From positions 310,001 to 374,000 of the forward strand of contig NZ_JOFH01000001.1 in the NCBI RefSeq assembly GCF_000721235.1: DNA of 64,000 nucleotides, written 5' to 3'. The notes below the pieces were generated by a model, which was not told the origin of the DNA, searched no databases, and saw nothing but the letters and a program-made list of their open reading frames with translations. The DNA is from Streptomyces olivaceus. Its GTDB lineage: Bacteria > Actinomycetota > Actinomycetes > Streptomycetales > Streptomycetaceae. Positions within the stretch are counted from its first letter, which is position 1. Each line of letters starts with the position of its first letter. This document shows, one piece after another, positions 1 through 7,762 of the stretch. The position numbers were made by a program, and so were the translations under genes.

Positions 1-301
1 CGCTGTCTGCCTGCCCGGGGTCGAGCCGGTGCCGGGCGAGGATGCGCCGGTCGGCTTCGCAGCGGCGCAGGATGGCGGCCACGGCCTGCACGGGCGCGGG
101 CGTGTCGTCGCGAGCTTCGACGCCGTACTGGGCGACGTTGAGCTGCATGCCGTCGGGGGTCTGGGTGACGCTGGTGACGATGCCGGTGATGGCGGGCCCG
201 CCACTGTGGGGTTCGAAGACGACGCGGCGGCACTCCAGCTCCGCCTGGGCGGCGGCTTCCACGGTGTCGACTTGCTGGGTGATCCAGGCGTAGAGATCCA
301 T
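1..301 (-). CDS. DUF6221-like small phage protein, C-terminus outside window
   Basis: The frame opens at an ATG (299-301) and stays open to the window edge, giving about 100 residues that begin MDLYAWITQQ. The W-rich start and a late helix LRRCEADRRILARH match DUF6221 proteins, which are small proteins of unknown function common in Streptomyces phages and prophages. The stop codon lies left of position 1. It follows the membrane gene at 333-515 in the same direction. A second DUF6221-type gene lies at 5996-6442. The family call comes from recalled pattern, not from a search. Confidence 0.7.
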   Translation of the reverse strand, partial: MDLYAWITQQVDTVEAAAQAELECRRVVFEPHSGGPAITGIVTSVTQTPDGMQLNVAQYGVEARDDTPAPVQAVAAILRRCEADRRILARHRLDPGQADS

Positions 302-332
302 GGCGCGGGCTCCGGGTGGGGTCAAAGATCGG

Positions 333-515
333 TCAGTTCCGGCGCCGATCGGCTTCGGTCAGCAGGTGGTTGCCGACGATGGCTAGCGCCATGAGGAACA
401 CGGCGATCCCGGTGCCGACGGCGAGTTCGGCGAGTTGATCGGCAAGGCCAGCGAGGAGTACGAGCGTGAGCGGGATCAGTGCGAGCACGCACCACCCGGC
501 GAAGCGGCGGATCAC
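333..515 (-). CDS. Small two-helix membrane protein
   Basis: This 60-residue protein has two hydrophobic segments (about residues 7-25 and 32-51) separated by a short acidic turn, and a basic tail EADRRRN. I chose the GTG at 513-515 because it overlaps the TGA of the upstream gene (GTGA), a junction used throughout this element. A longer in-frame reading exists but would run through the upstream gene. No function is recognised; it is probably an inner-membrane phage accessory protein. Confidence 0.65.
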   Translation of the reverse strand: MIRRFAGWCVLALIPLTLVLLAGLADQLAELAVGTGIAVFLMALAIVGNHLLTEADRRRN

Positions 516-790
516 GACGTCGCCTCCGCTCCGGCCTCGTCCTTCGGTGTCCCGAAGAAGGCGTCCATGAGGTCGCCCCACGTCTCGGCGGCTTTGTCGG
601 CGATCTGCTGGCCGCTGGCCTTCTTCACGTAGCAGCTGATCGCTTCGGCCTGCTGGCGGACTTCGGGCGGGACGGCGTGCAGGACACCGTTCAGGCAGGT
701 GTCGCTGTTGCCGTGCAGCTCTTCGTGCTGCTGCATGGCGATGATCAGATTCCATGCCCAGAGGGGCAGGTCAGGGACAGGGGAAGCCAT
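512..790 (-). CDS. Hypothetical phage protein, 92 aa
   Basis: The gene starts at ATG 790 after a GGAAGG ribosome site and ends in EATS, with its TGA overlapping the next start. The protein contains a WAWNLIIAMQQHEEL helix and a later WGDLMDAFFG segment. It has no catalytic motif I recognise. Similar short proteins are frequent in Streptomyces prophages. It probably belongs to the transcript that also carries the sugar-modifying genes upstream. Confidence 0.65.
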   Translation of the reverse strand: MASPVPDLPLWAWNLIIAMQQHEELHGNSDTCLNGVLHAVPPEVRQQAEAISCYVKKASGQQIADKAAETWGDLMDAFFGTPKDEAGAEATS

Positions 791-811
791 GAGCGCGGGC
801 CTTCCGTGGGG

Positions 812-1693
812 TCAGACGTTGACGGCCCGTCGCACGCCTTCTTCCAGCGTGATCGTGGGCGTGTAGTGGTCGAGCATCCGGGAGGGGTCGGATACGCGGT
901 GGTGGACGCCTTGCGGGGCGTCGTGCCGGTGCTTGAGCGCCGGCCGGTAGCCCGCTTCGGCGCACATGATCCGGGCGAGGTCGTTGAAGCTGGTCGCCCT
1001 GCCCCAGCCGAGGTTGACGGGGCCGGTGACGTCGGCGTCGAGGAGGGCGAGGGTGGCGCCGACAAGGTCATCCACGTGGATCCAGTCGCGGGTGGAGTCG
1101 CCGGAACCCCAGATCTCGAACGGGTCCTGATGCTCGCGGGCCCGCCGGGCGAACGCCGGAAACGGGTAGCAGTTGTCCTGATCCTCGCCGTACCCGGAGA
1201 ACGGGCGCGGCACGAGGATGCGGCAGCCCTCCGTCTCCGCATACCTGACGAGCTTCTCCCCGGTCAGCTTCGCCCAGCCGTAGGTGGCGTCGGGCTGCTC
1301 AGGCCGGTCCAGGTCGATGTCCTCTTCGTACAGCTTCCGCACGTCGCCGGGCTGCTGAAGCTCCACCGGGTAAGCGGCGCTGCTGGAGAAGTAGACGGCT
1401 CGCGGGGTGCCGGTGCGGACCAGCCACCGCATGTACCAGGAGTCCAACGCCAGGTTGGTGGCGACACCGAGCGGAGAGCCGTCGATGGACGCCCGGCCGC
1501 CGACGATCGCCGCACAGTGGATCGCGAGATCCATGTGGGTGTCGTCATAGCGGAAGAAGTCCAACGCATCCCCCGACTCCACGCCCGGCGTGGGCCGCAG
1601 GTCGAGGGCGAACACGTCATCGCCACGAGCTGCCAGCGCCTGGTGCAGGTGGCGACCGACGAAACCGGACGCGCCGGTCAGCAGGACTCGCAA
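812..1693 (-). CDS. NAD-dependent epimerase/dehydratase (extended SDR)
   Basis: The 293-residue protein begins with a Rossmann motif TGASGFVG at residues 6-13 and carries the catalytic YGWAK (YxxxK) near residue 168, preceded by an SSSAAYP strand. Later segments (NLGWGRATS) resemble GDP-L-fucose synthase and related nucleotide-sugar epimerases. The substrate should be a nucleotide sugar, but which one cannot be read. The start is TTG at 1691-1693; it must be there because the nucleotide-binding strand begins at residue 2. It is the last gene of a run with a glycosyltransferase-like gene and two methyltransferases, suggesting joint synthesis of a decorated sugar. Confidence 0.88.
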   Translation of the reverse strand: MRVLLTGASGFVGRHLHQALAARGDDVFALDLRPTPGVESGDALDFFRYDDTHMDLAIHCAAIVGGRASIDGSPLGVATNLALDSWYMRWLVRTGTPRAVYFSSSAAYPVELQQPGDVRKLYEEDIDLDRPEQPDATYGWAKLTGEKLVRYAETEGCRILVPRPFSGYGEDQDNCYPFPAFARRAREHQDPFEIWGSGDSTRDWIHVDDLVGATLALLDADVTGPVNLGWGRATSFNDLARIMCAEAGYRPALKHRHDAPQGVHHRVSDPSRMLDHYTPTITLEEGVRRAVNV

Positions 1694-1696
1694 GGC

Positions 1697-1942
1697 TCAG
1701 TCCAGATCGCCGTAGGTGGAGGGATCCTCAGCGCGCGAGAGCCGCCGGAAGGCTTCCCTGGCGTCAGCCAGCGAGGACCACGTCCCGGCGAGCTTGACGT
1801 AGTCCTCGGATGTCGTGGTGGTCTCGTCCGCCAGCAGTGCGTAGAGGCGGATGGTGCCGCCGCCTTCGTCGTTCGCCGTGACCTTGAAGAAGTGGTCGAG
1901 GTTGATGTAGTTGCCGGTCTCGTCCTCAGCCCACAGCGCCAT
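1697..1942 (-). CDS. Hypothetical protein, 81 aa
   Basis: The ATG at 1942 follows an AAGGAG site by eight bases. The protein is acidic and begins MALWAEDETGNYINLDHFF, with a C-terminal helix that includes ADAREAFRRLSRAEDP. It overlaps the end of the upstream methyltransferase by 17 bases, so the two are probably translated together. No family is recognised. Its place between a methyltransferase and an epimerase suggests a role in the same cassette, but that is inference. Confidence 0.65.
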   Translation of the reverse strand: MALWAEDETGNYINLDHFFKVTANDEGGGTIRLYALLADETTTTSEDYVKLAGTWSSLADAREAFRRLSRAEDPSTYGDLD

Positions 1943-2513
1943 GGCGTCGGCTCCTTCCCACGATGATCTGCGACCAGTCCAGGCCGAGGTGTGTAGTGAT
2001 CTCGAAGTACGGTTCGATGAGGGTCCGGTAACCGTCTTCGTCCCATGCCCAGGCGTGGCAGTCGCCATGATGGGCGGCCGTCTCGTGCCGGGGCGACGAG
2101 GCAACGATCCACTTCGCGTTGCGGGCGACCCACTTGACGGTGCCGTGCGGATCGGTGAGATGCTCCAGCACCTCGGTTAGCACGGCGAGTTCACCCCACC
2201 GGGGAACGTCGCGGGCGTTGAACACGTCACGCCGTTCGGCGGTGACGCCTCGCTCCGCCCAGGCGGCTTCGTTGCTGGGCTGGAAGTCGTAGCCCCAGGA
2301 CGGAATGTCCTTGATGAGGCTGAGGAGTCCTCCGTCACCGCAGCCGAGGTCGACGACGGAGGCGGGCGCGATACCTCGAATGAGCCGGGCGCATCGCTTG
2401 AGGCGGGCTCGGTGGTCGGGCTGCTCGAGGTGGGGCGCACGTTCGCGGCCGCGGTGGAAGTCGAGGGTGGCCACATACGGGGTGTCGCCGTCGAACAGTT
2501 TCCATTCGGTCAC
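1926..2513 (-). CDS. Class I SAM-dependent methyltransferase
   Basis: The 195-residue protein has the SAM-binding motif VVDLGCGDGG (about residues 53-62) and a post-motif LTEVLEHLTDP typical of small-molecule or sugar methyltransferases related to UbiG. The GTG start overlaps the TGA of the upstream methyltransferase. The substrate is not evident. It is one of two consecutive, clearly different methyltransferases in the cassette at 812-3816. Confidence 0.85.
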   Translation of the reverse strand: MTEWKLFDGDTPYVATLDFHRGRERAPHLEQPDHRARLKRCARLIRGIAPASVVDLGCGDGGLLSLIKDIPSWGYDFQPSNEAAWAERGVTAERRDVFNARDVPRWGELAVLTEVLEHLTDPHGTVKWVARNAKWIVASSPRHETAAHHGDCHAWAWDEDGYRTLIEPYFEITTHLGLDWSQIIVGRSRRHGAVG

Positions 2514-3109
2514 GACGCCACCTTCACGGCCCGGTAGACGCCCCACGGCAGCCCGCTGTCGACGGCCTCCAGTCCGATCTCGGCGCACGCGTCGGCCTGC
2601 TGCTGCCGGGACCAGGTGGTGACGCCGATCCACGAGTCGGCTTCGGCCGGCTGGCCGGAGACAGGCCAGTCGAGGATCAGGATGCCGCCGAGCTTGGTCG
2701 CCGCGCGAAGCCGGCTGATGATGTGCAGGCAGTCCGTGTAGCTGTGGTGGATGAGGACGGCCAGCGCGTACACGGCGTCCATGCGGCGGCGGCCGAGGTG
2801 CGAGGCCATACCGTCGGCGTCCGCTTGCACGGTGGTGACGTCCGGGGTGCGTTCAGTGATCCGGTCGAGCATCCGTTGTGACGAGTCGACAGCCGTGACC
2901 TCGTAGCCGAGTGCGGCCATCGGGATGGCGACCCGCCCATCACCGCAGCCGAAGTCCATGACCTTCGCCCCGTCGGGGACGACGCCGGCGAGCATGTCGG
3001 CCTGCACCTTCCCGGACTCCCAGTACGCCTCTTCGGAGACCTGCCGCAGCGGGTGGATCGCGGTCGGGTCGGCTCGGTCCCACGCTTGGATGACGGCTTC
3101 GGCGGTCAC
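2510..3109 (-). CDS. Class I SAM-dependent methyltransferase
   Basis: The 199-residue protein carries VMDFGCGDGR as SAM motif I, followed by VTAVDSSQRML (motif II acidic residue) and an ALAVLIHHSYTD region. This is the fold of class I methyltransferases acting on small substrates. The GTG start at 3107-3109 overlaps the stop of the glycosyltransferase-like gene, whose final codons carry a GAGGAGG ribosome site. It probably modifies a product of its neighbours; this is inference from order. Confidence 0.85.
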   Translation of the reverse strand: MTAEAVIQAWDRADPTAIHPLRQVSEEAYWESGKVQADMLAGVVPDGAKVMDFGCGDGRVAIPMAALGYEVTAVDSSQRMLDRITERTPDVTTVQADADGMASHLGRRRMDAVYALAVLIHHSYTDCLHIISRLRAATKLGGILILDWPVSGQPAEADSWIGVTTWSRQQQADACAEIGLEAVDSGLPWGVYRAVKVAS

Positions 3110-3816
3110 GATGCCTCCTCGACGAGCTTCCGCAGCTTGGCCAGGTCGGCTTCCAACCCGCCGGCATCGCGGTACTCGTAGTAGGCGGCCGTGTCGGCGG
3201 ACACCTGCTGCTCGCTGTTGCACTCCTCGTACACGGCATCCAGCTCGGCCTTCGACGCGGCCGGGTGCAGGTGCTCGATCACCATGTCGTCGAGGTAGGT
3301 GATCCGCTGCATGCCACGGCCCCATTCGACCCACACCAGGTCTACACAGAGATGCACCATGGCCGGGGGCGCCATGTAGCCAAGGGCGGTGACGATGTCG
3401 CTGGTCATGGCGACGGCGGTGGCCATCTTCTCGCCCTGCAGCAGGTCGTTGCCGTAGACGATGCCGGGCCCACCGGACAGGCACTCCCGGATGCGGGCAT
3501 CCCACGGCATCGCCGCCGGGCGCGGGCGGTGGTCGTCGCCCATGAACGCCAGGAACCGGTAGGAGCCGGCTGCCTTCACGGCCTGCTGGTTGAGGGTGCC
3601 GACGAGGCGCCGCCGCTTGCTGAACGTGAACCGCGCCCGCCCGTCCGCCTTGTAGGCGGCAGCCTGCTTCTTGTACGCGGCCAGCTCGGGGTCGTCGGTG
3701 TCGACGGCGAACAGGACGTGCGCGGTAGCGCCGGTCTCGTCCCACGCGGCCATGATCTCGGGCACGGTGTGGGGTCGGCCTCGGGTCGGGATGATGACGA
3801 GCAGGTCGTCGGCCAT
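3106..3816 (-). CDS. Glycosyltransferase-like protein (GT-A type fold)
   Basis: The 236-residue protein starts LLVIIPTRGRP, the usual first strand of GT-A glycosyltransferases, and has FMGDDHRPRP near residue 91, a good candidate for the metal-binding DxD site. A late YLDDMVIEH segment also fits the family. It is shorter than many family-2 enzymes but complete. The ATG at 3816 follows an AGGAAG site. It lies between tail-protein genes and the methyltransferases, so virion glycosylation is a reasonable guess. Confidence 0.72.
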   Translation of the reverse strand: MADDLLVIIPTRGRPHTVPEIMAAWDETGATAHVLFAVDTDDPELAAYKKQAAAYKADGRARFTFSKRRRLVGTLNQQAVKAAGSYRFLAFMGDDHRPRPAAMPWDARIRECLSGGPGIVYGNDLLQGEKMATAVAMTSDIVTALGYMAPPAMVHLCVDLVWVEWGRGMQRITYLDDMVIEHLHPAASKAELDAVYEECNSEQQVSADTAAYYEYRDAGGLEADLAKLRKLVEEAS

Positions 3817-3830
3817 GGCGCGGGCGCTTC

Positions 3831-4130
3831 CTAGTAGACGGTGAGTGTTCCGGCCCGGTAGACCGGGGTTTCGAGCCCGGCAGCCCAGGTGAGCCACACC
3901 CGGTACTCGCCCGGGTCCAGGCTCGTGACCCCGCCGTTGGGGCCGAGCAGGATGCGGGCGTGCGGGCTGGCCCACTCCCCCGTCCACCAGTCCTCGGCGG
4001 CCGGGTTGCCTGCGGCCGAGGTGGGCTGGAACGCGAACTGCGGCGGCGCGGCGGGGCTGATCGTGCTGCCGCCGGCGGCGCTGACGGCGGTGACCCGCAC
4101 GTATTCGGTGCTCGATGCGGCTATCTCCAC
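3831..4130 (-). CDS. Probable virion-associated protein with Ig-like character
   Basis: This protein of about 99 residues is rich in short beta-strand segments (VRVTAVSAAGG, YRVWLTWAAG) like fibronectin or Ig-like domains of phage tail accessory proteins. I prefer the GTG at 4128-4130 because a GGTGAG site lies six bases before it. An ATG at 4148 would add six residues but lacks a clear ribosome site and overlaps the upstream gene more. Function is inferred from the neighbouring tail gene. Confidence 0.6.
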   Translation of the reverse strand: MEIAASSTEYVRVTAVSAAGGSTISPAAPPQFAFQPTSAAGNPAAEDWWTGEWASPHARILLGPNGGVTSLDPGEYRVWLTWAAGLETPVYRAGTLTVY

Positions 4131-4957
4131 GGCGCGCTCACCACCCATCCGCTGTGTGGCCGTCCGAGCTGGAAGTCGATGTCGTTGCGGTCGGTGCCGC
4201 CAGCGGTGGCGGTGGCGTCTGTATCGAGGCTGCCGGCGCCGGTGGCGTGGTAGATGGCGGAGGAGTTGGCGGTCACGTCGGTGTCGGCGCTGCCCGCTCC
4301 GGTTCCGGTGGCTGCCCGCCCGGGTGTGGCGGTGGCTGTGGTGGTCATGGTGCCGGTGCCGGTGGCGGTTACGACGGCGCCGTCGGCGAGGGTGTTGACG
4401 TTGTCGTAGGCGGCGTGGTCGGTGGTTCCGGCGTCGCGGTAGGCGTACAGGTCAACAGCGCACGTGTCGACGGCTGCGGTGATCCAGGCAGGGGTGGCGA
4501 GCGTCCGGCGGTTGGTCCACGTGCTGCCGTTCGTGCTGGTGTCCCAGTACACGTTGGTGCCGTCTTCACGGAGCCGCAGCCACAGATGATCCGTCGCCGA
4601 ATAGGTGAGCTCGACAGCCGCAGCGTCGTAGTAGTCGACGTTCGACTGCAACCTGAGCTTGCTGGTGACCGCGTTGTACTTGAAGCCGATGCTCGTGCCC
4701 TCAACAGCCGAAGTGATCAAGAAGTTTGCGGACACGTCCGTGCCCGTCGACGCTGCGGGCCGGGTGACCAGCTTCAGGTAGATGGAGGCGCCGGCGAGGG
4801 TCCAGGCCCGCCCCGTCTGGTAGCCGGCATAGACGCCAGCAGCGCAGGGAACGCGGGCTTGGCCGCCGGTCTCGGTCGCGCCGCCGTAGGAGTTGCCCCA
4901 GTTGGCGCCGATGACGCCGTCGTTGAAGGTGTCGACGAGGGTGGTGAGGAGCGCCAT
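4121..4957 (-). CDS. Minor tail or fibre-like protein with lectin-type fold
   Basis: The 278-residue protein begins MALLTTLVDTFNDG. Its first 190 residues alternate short beta strands (IYLKLVTRP, LWLRLREDGTNVYWDTS) as in concanavalin/LamG-like domains of actinophage minor tail proteins. A Thr/Ala/Gly-rich low-complexity stretch follows (about residues 198-255), and then a short tail. Such proteins often bind host surface glycans. The terminus overlaps the next gene. No search was possible, so the tail role rests on composition and neighbours. Confidence 0.68.
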   Translation of the reverse strand: MALLTTLVDTFNDGVIGANWGNSYGGATETGGQARVPCAAGVYAGYQTGRAWTLAGASIYLKLVTRPAASTGTDVSANFLITSAVEGTSIGFKYNAVTSKLRLQSNVDYYDAAAVELTYSATDHLWLRLREDGTNVYWDTSTNGSTWTNRRTLATPAWITAAVDTCAVDLYAYRDAGTTDHAAYDNVNTLADGAVVTATGTGTMTTTATATPGRAATGTGAGSADTDVTANSSAIYHATGAGSLDTDATATAGGTDRNDIDFQLGRPHSGWVVSAPWR

Positions 4958-4967
4958 CAGGGTCTCC

Positions 4968-5351
4968 TCACGACGCGGAGAACGTCCACGCCCCGGCGGC
5001 GACCTTGAACTCGTCGCCGGCGGCGACGGTCTTGGAAGCGTCGAACGGGCCGTAGGACCAGCGGACCGGGCTCCCGGCCGAGTCCCAGATTTCCCAGCCG
5101 ACGACCGTGCAGGCGGGCATGCCGGTGAAGATCAGGTCCGCACTGTTGGAGACGGCGCCGTTGACGGCGGCAGCCACGGAGATGTTCTTGCGGGCGTAGG
5201 AACCGCCGGTGACCTCGGTACCTGCGGCGGAGTCGCTGCCTGCCGCGGTGACCAGCGCCATCTTCAGGGGAACGACGGGCCCTTCCACGTCTACCCCAAA
5301 CAGCCAGTCGACGGTGCGGTTCTCGGCCGTGTTCGAAAGGTTGTCTGCGAT
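4968..5351 (-). CDS. Tail-associated protein without a normal start codon
   Basis: The conserved-looking protein reads AIADNLSNTAEN at its start, then beta-rich segments (CTVVGWEIWDSAG, VRWSYGPFDASKTV) ending in AWTFSAS, like small tail proteins of actinophages. A perfect AGGAGG ribosome site lies at 5361-5366. The codons after it are GCA GTC GCC ATC, and no ATG, GTG or TTG is present in frame until far upstream, beyond a terminator hairpin. I placed the start at ATC (5349-5351). It may be inactive, or it may use a non-standard start. Confidence 0.55.
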   Translation of the reverse strand: MADNLSNTAENRTVDWLFGVDVEGPVVPLKMALVTAAGSDSAAGTEVTGGSYARKNISVAAAVNGAVSNSADLIFTGMPACTVVGWEIWDSAGSPVRWSYGPFDASKTVAAGDEFKVAAGAWTFSAS

Positions 5352-5447
5352 GGCGACTGCCCTCCTCGGGCGGGGGCGCCGCGCGGCGCGTGGTTGGGGT
5401 GCCCCGCCGCCTGGACGGGGGGCATCGGGCGGCGGGACGTGGTTGTT

Positions 5448-5481
5448 GTCCGCCCGGCCACCCCACGTGGACCGGGCGGAC
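5448..5481 (-). terminator. Hairpin downstream of the 5546 gene
   Basis: A perfect 10-base stem (gtccgcccgg with ccgggcggac) encloses a loop that can itself pair through ccac/gtgg. It lies between the stop of the HTH gene at 5546 and the ribosome site of the tail gene. It has no U-tract, as is common for actinobacterial terminators. Confidence 0.6.
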
Positions 5482-5545
5482 GTGGTGGGCCGAGCGCAGG
5501 GGCGCTGCAAGGCCCAACCCTGCGGGAGCCGTCACGCAGGGAGCA

Positions 5546-5827
5546 TCAGGCGGCGTGGGCGTGGGGGCCGCGACTGTTGGCGGCGGGGTCGGCGGGCCGG
5601 TGTTTGGCGCCGCCTTCTGCTGCTCGTCGGATGGTGGGGAGGTGGAAGTACTGGCCTGCTTCGCCGTCGAGGATGGGTTCGATCTTGCCTCGGGTGACCC
5701 ATACGCGGATGGTTCCGGGCTTCACCTCGGCAACCTTGGCGGCTTCCCAGAGATCACCGATGTCGTCGTTGCCTTCGACCTGCGCGAAGTGGATCTCGTC
5801 CAGCGGCGGGTTGGGGTAGGCGACCAC
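5546..5827 (-). CDS. Small helix-turn-helix DNA-binding protein
   Basis: The 93-residue protein has a candidate HTH of the MerR/excisionase kind (DLWEAAKVAEVKPGTIRVWV, then a basic RGKIEPIL strand), as in proteins that choose an operator by one helix and one wing. The GTG at 5825-5827 follows GGAGG. Hairpins lie on both sides (5448-5481 and 5852-5880), so it may be an independent transcription unit between the small-gene run and the tail genes. It could act as a late-gene regulator; that is inference. Confidence 0.7.
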   Translation of the reverse strand: MVAYPNPPLDEIHFAQVEGNDDIGDLWEAAKVAEVKPGTIRVWVTRGKIEPILDGEAGQYFHLPTIRRAAEGGAKHRPADPAANSRGPHAHAA

Positions 5828-5851
5828 AACACCTCCCCCGGATACGAGAAG

Positions 5852-5880
5852 GCCCCCGCCGGGGTGTTCACGGCGGGGGC
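5852..5880 (-). terminator. Hairpin between 5996 gene and 5546 gene
   Basis: A perfect 10-base stem (gcccccgccg with cggcgggggc) with a nine-base loop lies just after the DUF6221 gene on the minus strand and 12 bases before the ribosome site of the HTH gene. It can end the upstream transcript or act as an attenuator for the downstream gene. Confidence 0.65.
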
Positions 5881-5922
5881 TCCAGAAGCGTGTGGTGACT
5901 CGTGTTCCACGATCAAGGATCA

Positions 5923-5951
5923 CGATTACAGATCCCAAGACTGTCCGTCAA
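5923..5951 (-). promoter_or_regulatory. Possible promoter for the 5546 HTH gene
   Basis: Read on the minus strand, TTGACG (5946-5951) is separated by 17 bases from TAATCG (5923-5928). The -35 box is good and the -10 box is weak. A transcript from it would cross the hairpin at 5852-5880. Confidence 0.3.
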
Positions 5952-5995
5952 GTACCGGCCACGTCCAGGCGGGATCGTGTCTGTCCATGGCAACG

Positions 5996-6442
5996 CTACG
6001 GCGTCCACGCCTGACCCTTGTGCTCGAGATGCCCGGCAAACGGCTGGGCGAGGCGGCACAGGGTCTCTTCCGCCGCGCCGAGTCCGCCGTAGTGGTCGAC
6101 TTCGGTGTCCCCTTCGGCGGCGTCGAGTGTCCGGTCCATGAGGTCGACGATGCCGAGCTTGGCGTCCAGGTCGGCGAGTACGGCGTCTGGGTCGTGGGTG
6201 GCGACGTGGTTGCCGATCTCGGCGTCGATGGTGTCGCCGATATATGACCCGGCTTCGGTGACGAGCGGCGTCCACAGCTCGCGGCGGGCGGGTACGTCGT
6301 TGGGGAAGGTCTGCACGGCGGCCACGTGGTCGCTGCCTGGCTGGTAGCGCCAGTCTCCGGTTCCAGCCTGTTCGGCTGCGGCCTCAGCGATGGCCCGCTG
6401 TTCGGCGTACCGGGCGCGGAGGAAGTCGGCGATGTCGCTCAC
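5996..6442 (-). CDS. DUF6221-family protein
   Basis: The 148-residue protein begins MSDIADFLRARYAEQR and includes IGNHVATHDPDAVLADLDAK, the core pattern of DUF6221 proteins (start helix, central NHxxxHDPxxVL segment, C-terminal AxPFAxH). The function of the family is unknown. Its ATG overlaps the stop of the gene at 6439. It is a likely paralogue of the truncated gene at the left window edge, which is considerably shorter. Confidence 0.8.
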   Translation of the reverse strand: MSDIADFLRARYAEQRAIAEAAAEQAGTGDWRYQPGSDHVAAVQTFPNDVPARRELWTPLVTEAGSYIGDTIDAEIGNHVATHDPDAVLADLDAKLGIVDLMDRTLDAAEGDTEVDHYGGLGAAEETLCRLAQPFAGHLEHKGQAWTP

Positions 6443-6672
6443 GGTGTCTCCCGGGTGGCTGCGATGGCGCGGAATTCGAGGGTGTCGGCTTCAACATCGA
6501 TGGCGGCCCCGGCGGTGTGGAGGTCGCAGTCGGGGTCGTCGGCGAGGTTCCGGCAGGACGTGGCGATGGCCCGCAGCAGGATCGTGACGGCTTCGCACGG
6601 CAGGTACGGCTGCCCGTCGTTGGCGGTCACGATCGGCATGCTGTCCGCCGCATGCGGCAGCGGGGCAGTCAC
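6439..6672 (-). CDS. Hypothetical protein, 77 aa
   Basis: The GTG at 6670-6672 overlaps the TGA of the upstream gene, and its own end overlaps the DUF6221 start. The protein contains CEAVTILLRAIATSC and DPDCDLHTAGAAIDVEA. It has four cysteines but no clear zinc pattern. No family is recognised; it is probably an accessory gene co-translated with its neighbours. Confidence 0.6.
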   Translation of the reverse strand: MTAPLPHAADSMPIVTANDGQPYLPCEAVTILLRAIATSCRNLADDPDCDLHTAGAAIDVEADTLEFRAIAATRETP

Positions 6673-6902
6673 GGACGAACCTCGTACACCTCGGCCACGG
6701 CGCCGTCGTAGTCCCTCACCTCGAACCGATCGGTCGCCACAGCCACTCCACCGCCGTACCGGATCAGGGCATCCACGCTGCTTTCGACACCCGCCTGCGG
6801 CATGTCGGCACGGTCGTACCAGCGGCCGTTCTCCCGCTCGGGCAGGAACCCCTCCGGCAGATCGGGCGCGGGACGGATGACGATGTAGTCCGGTTCGTTC
6901 AC
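6669..6902 (-). CDS. Hypothetical protein, 77 aa
   Basis: The GTG start at 6900-6902 overlaps the stop of the zinc-ribbon gene upstream. The protein begins VNEPDYIVIRPAPDLPEGF and ends in an acidic beta-like VYEVRP. No domain is recognised. Similar short acidic proteins occur in Streptomyces prophages. Confidence 0.6.
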   Translation of the reverse strand: MNEPDYIVIRPAPDLPEGFLPERENGRWYDRADMPQAGVESSVDALIRYGGGVAVATDRFEVRDYDGAVAEVYEVRP

Positions 6903-7624
6903 GCTGCCACCTCTGTCTGCTCCCGCTGCTGCTGCTCGGTGACAGCATCCTGTGCGGCCCGGAGTTCCCGCCATTCCCCCAGGGTTTCCCACCGGGCCCC
7001 GCAGCCTGCGCATCGGACGCGGTGGCTGGCGGCGGTCGCGGTCAACGGCGTCCCGCACGACTGGTCGTCGACACGTACCGGGCACACACCGATCTTGACG
7101 CGGCCGGGCCGCCGGTCACCGTCGACGATCGCCTTGCACTCGGCGTGCAGCCGCCGCAGGTCGTCGATGTCCTGGCCGACCTCCTCGTAGCTGGAGCACG
7201 CCCACAGGAGGTTGTTGGCCAGGAAGCCGATCAGCAGCGGCACCGACTGCGCCGGGGAGCCACGCCACGGGGCGACGGTCCAGCCGAGCGCGGCCCGCCA
7301 CGCATCCTCGATCGCCGACAAGCGAGCGGCCACACCACCAGGACCGACAAGGGCGAGGACTTCCAGCCGGGGCGGGATCGGCGGCGTCTTCGACCCGGTG
7401 CCACCGGATCCGCCGGGCCGGCGCGCACCCCGCATCAACATCGCCGTGCTGTCGAGCCGGCGGAACAGGGCGGGCAGTTCGGCTATCCGCTGGCTCGTCG
7501 CGTCCTCGCAGGGGCGGCAGGCCCAGCGGCCGGTCTCGTTGACCCAAAGCTGACGGCCACAGTTCGGGGCGGTACAGACCGGCCAGTCATATCCGTCGAG
7601 GCCATTGGTGGGGTTGTCGTGCAC
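6899..7624 (-). CDS. Zinc-ribbon protein, 241 aa
   Basis: Two Cys clusters frame the protein: an N-terminal one (CTAPNCGRQLW then CRPCED, about residues 13-37) and a C-terminal one (VCPVRVDD followed by CAGCGARWE, about residues 190-220). Between them lies a mostly helical region with DAWRAALGW. I chose the GTG at 7622-7624 because GAGGAG precedes it by six bases; a longer reading overlaps the promoter space. A nucleic-acid-binding role is plausible for a paired zinc-ribbon protein, but nothing shows it directly. Confidence 0.7.
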   Translation of the reverse strand: MHDNPTNGLDGYDWPVCTAPNCGRQLWVNETGRWACRPCEDATSQRIAELPALFRRLDSTAMLMRGARRPGGSGGTGSKTPPIPPRLEVLALVGPGGVAARLSAIEDAWRAALGWTVAPWRGSPAQSVPLLIGFLANNLLWACSSYEEVGQDIDDLRRLHAECKAIVDGDRRPGRVKIGVCPVRVDDQSCGTPLTATAASHRVRCAGCGARWETLGEWRELRAAQDAVTEQQQREQTEVAA

Positions 7625-7721
7625 GGCAGGCTCCTCATGGTGCGGGAAGCAGGGTGACGCTTGAGCCAATAGTGCACGATCCGGTTGACACACTGGTCCG
7701 TTGGCACAGTCGGACATGCGT

Positions 7722-7752
7722 GAGGGCCCGCACTGGTCTGGTGCGGGCCCTC
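7722..7752 (-). terminator. Strong hairpin after the 7763 gene
   Basis: A perfect 12-base stem (gagggcccgcac with gtgcgggccctc) with a seven-base loop closes the transcript that ends with the 40-residue zinc protein. The next minus-strand gene starts 98 bases further on, leaving room for a promoter. Confidence 0.8.
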
Positions 7753-7762
7753 GGCGGGGCGG

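Noticed and set aside
479..1966. A long plus-strand frame opposite the epimerase.
   Set aside because: It is antisense to clear Rossmann and catalytic motifs on the minus strand, and its translation has no recognisable domain.
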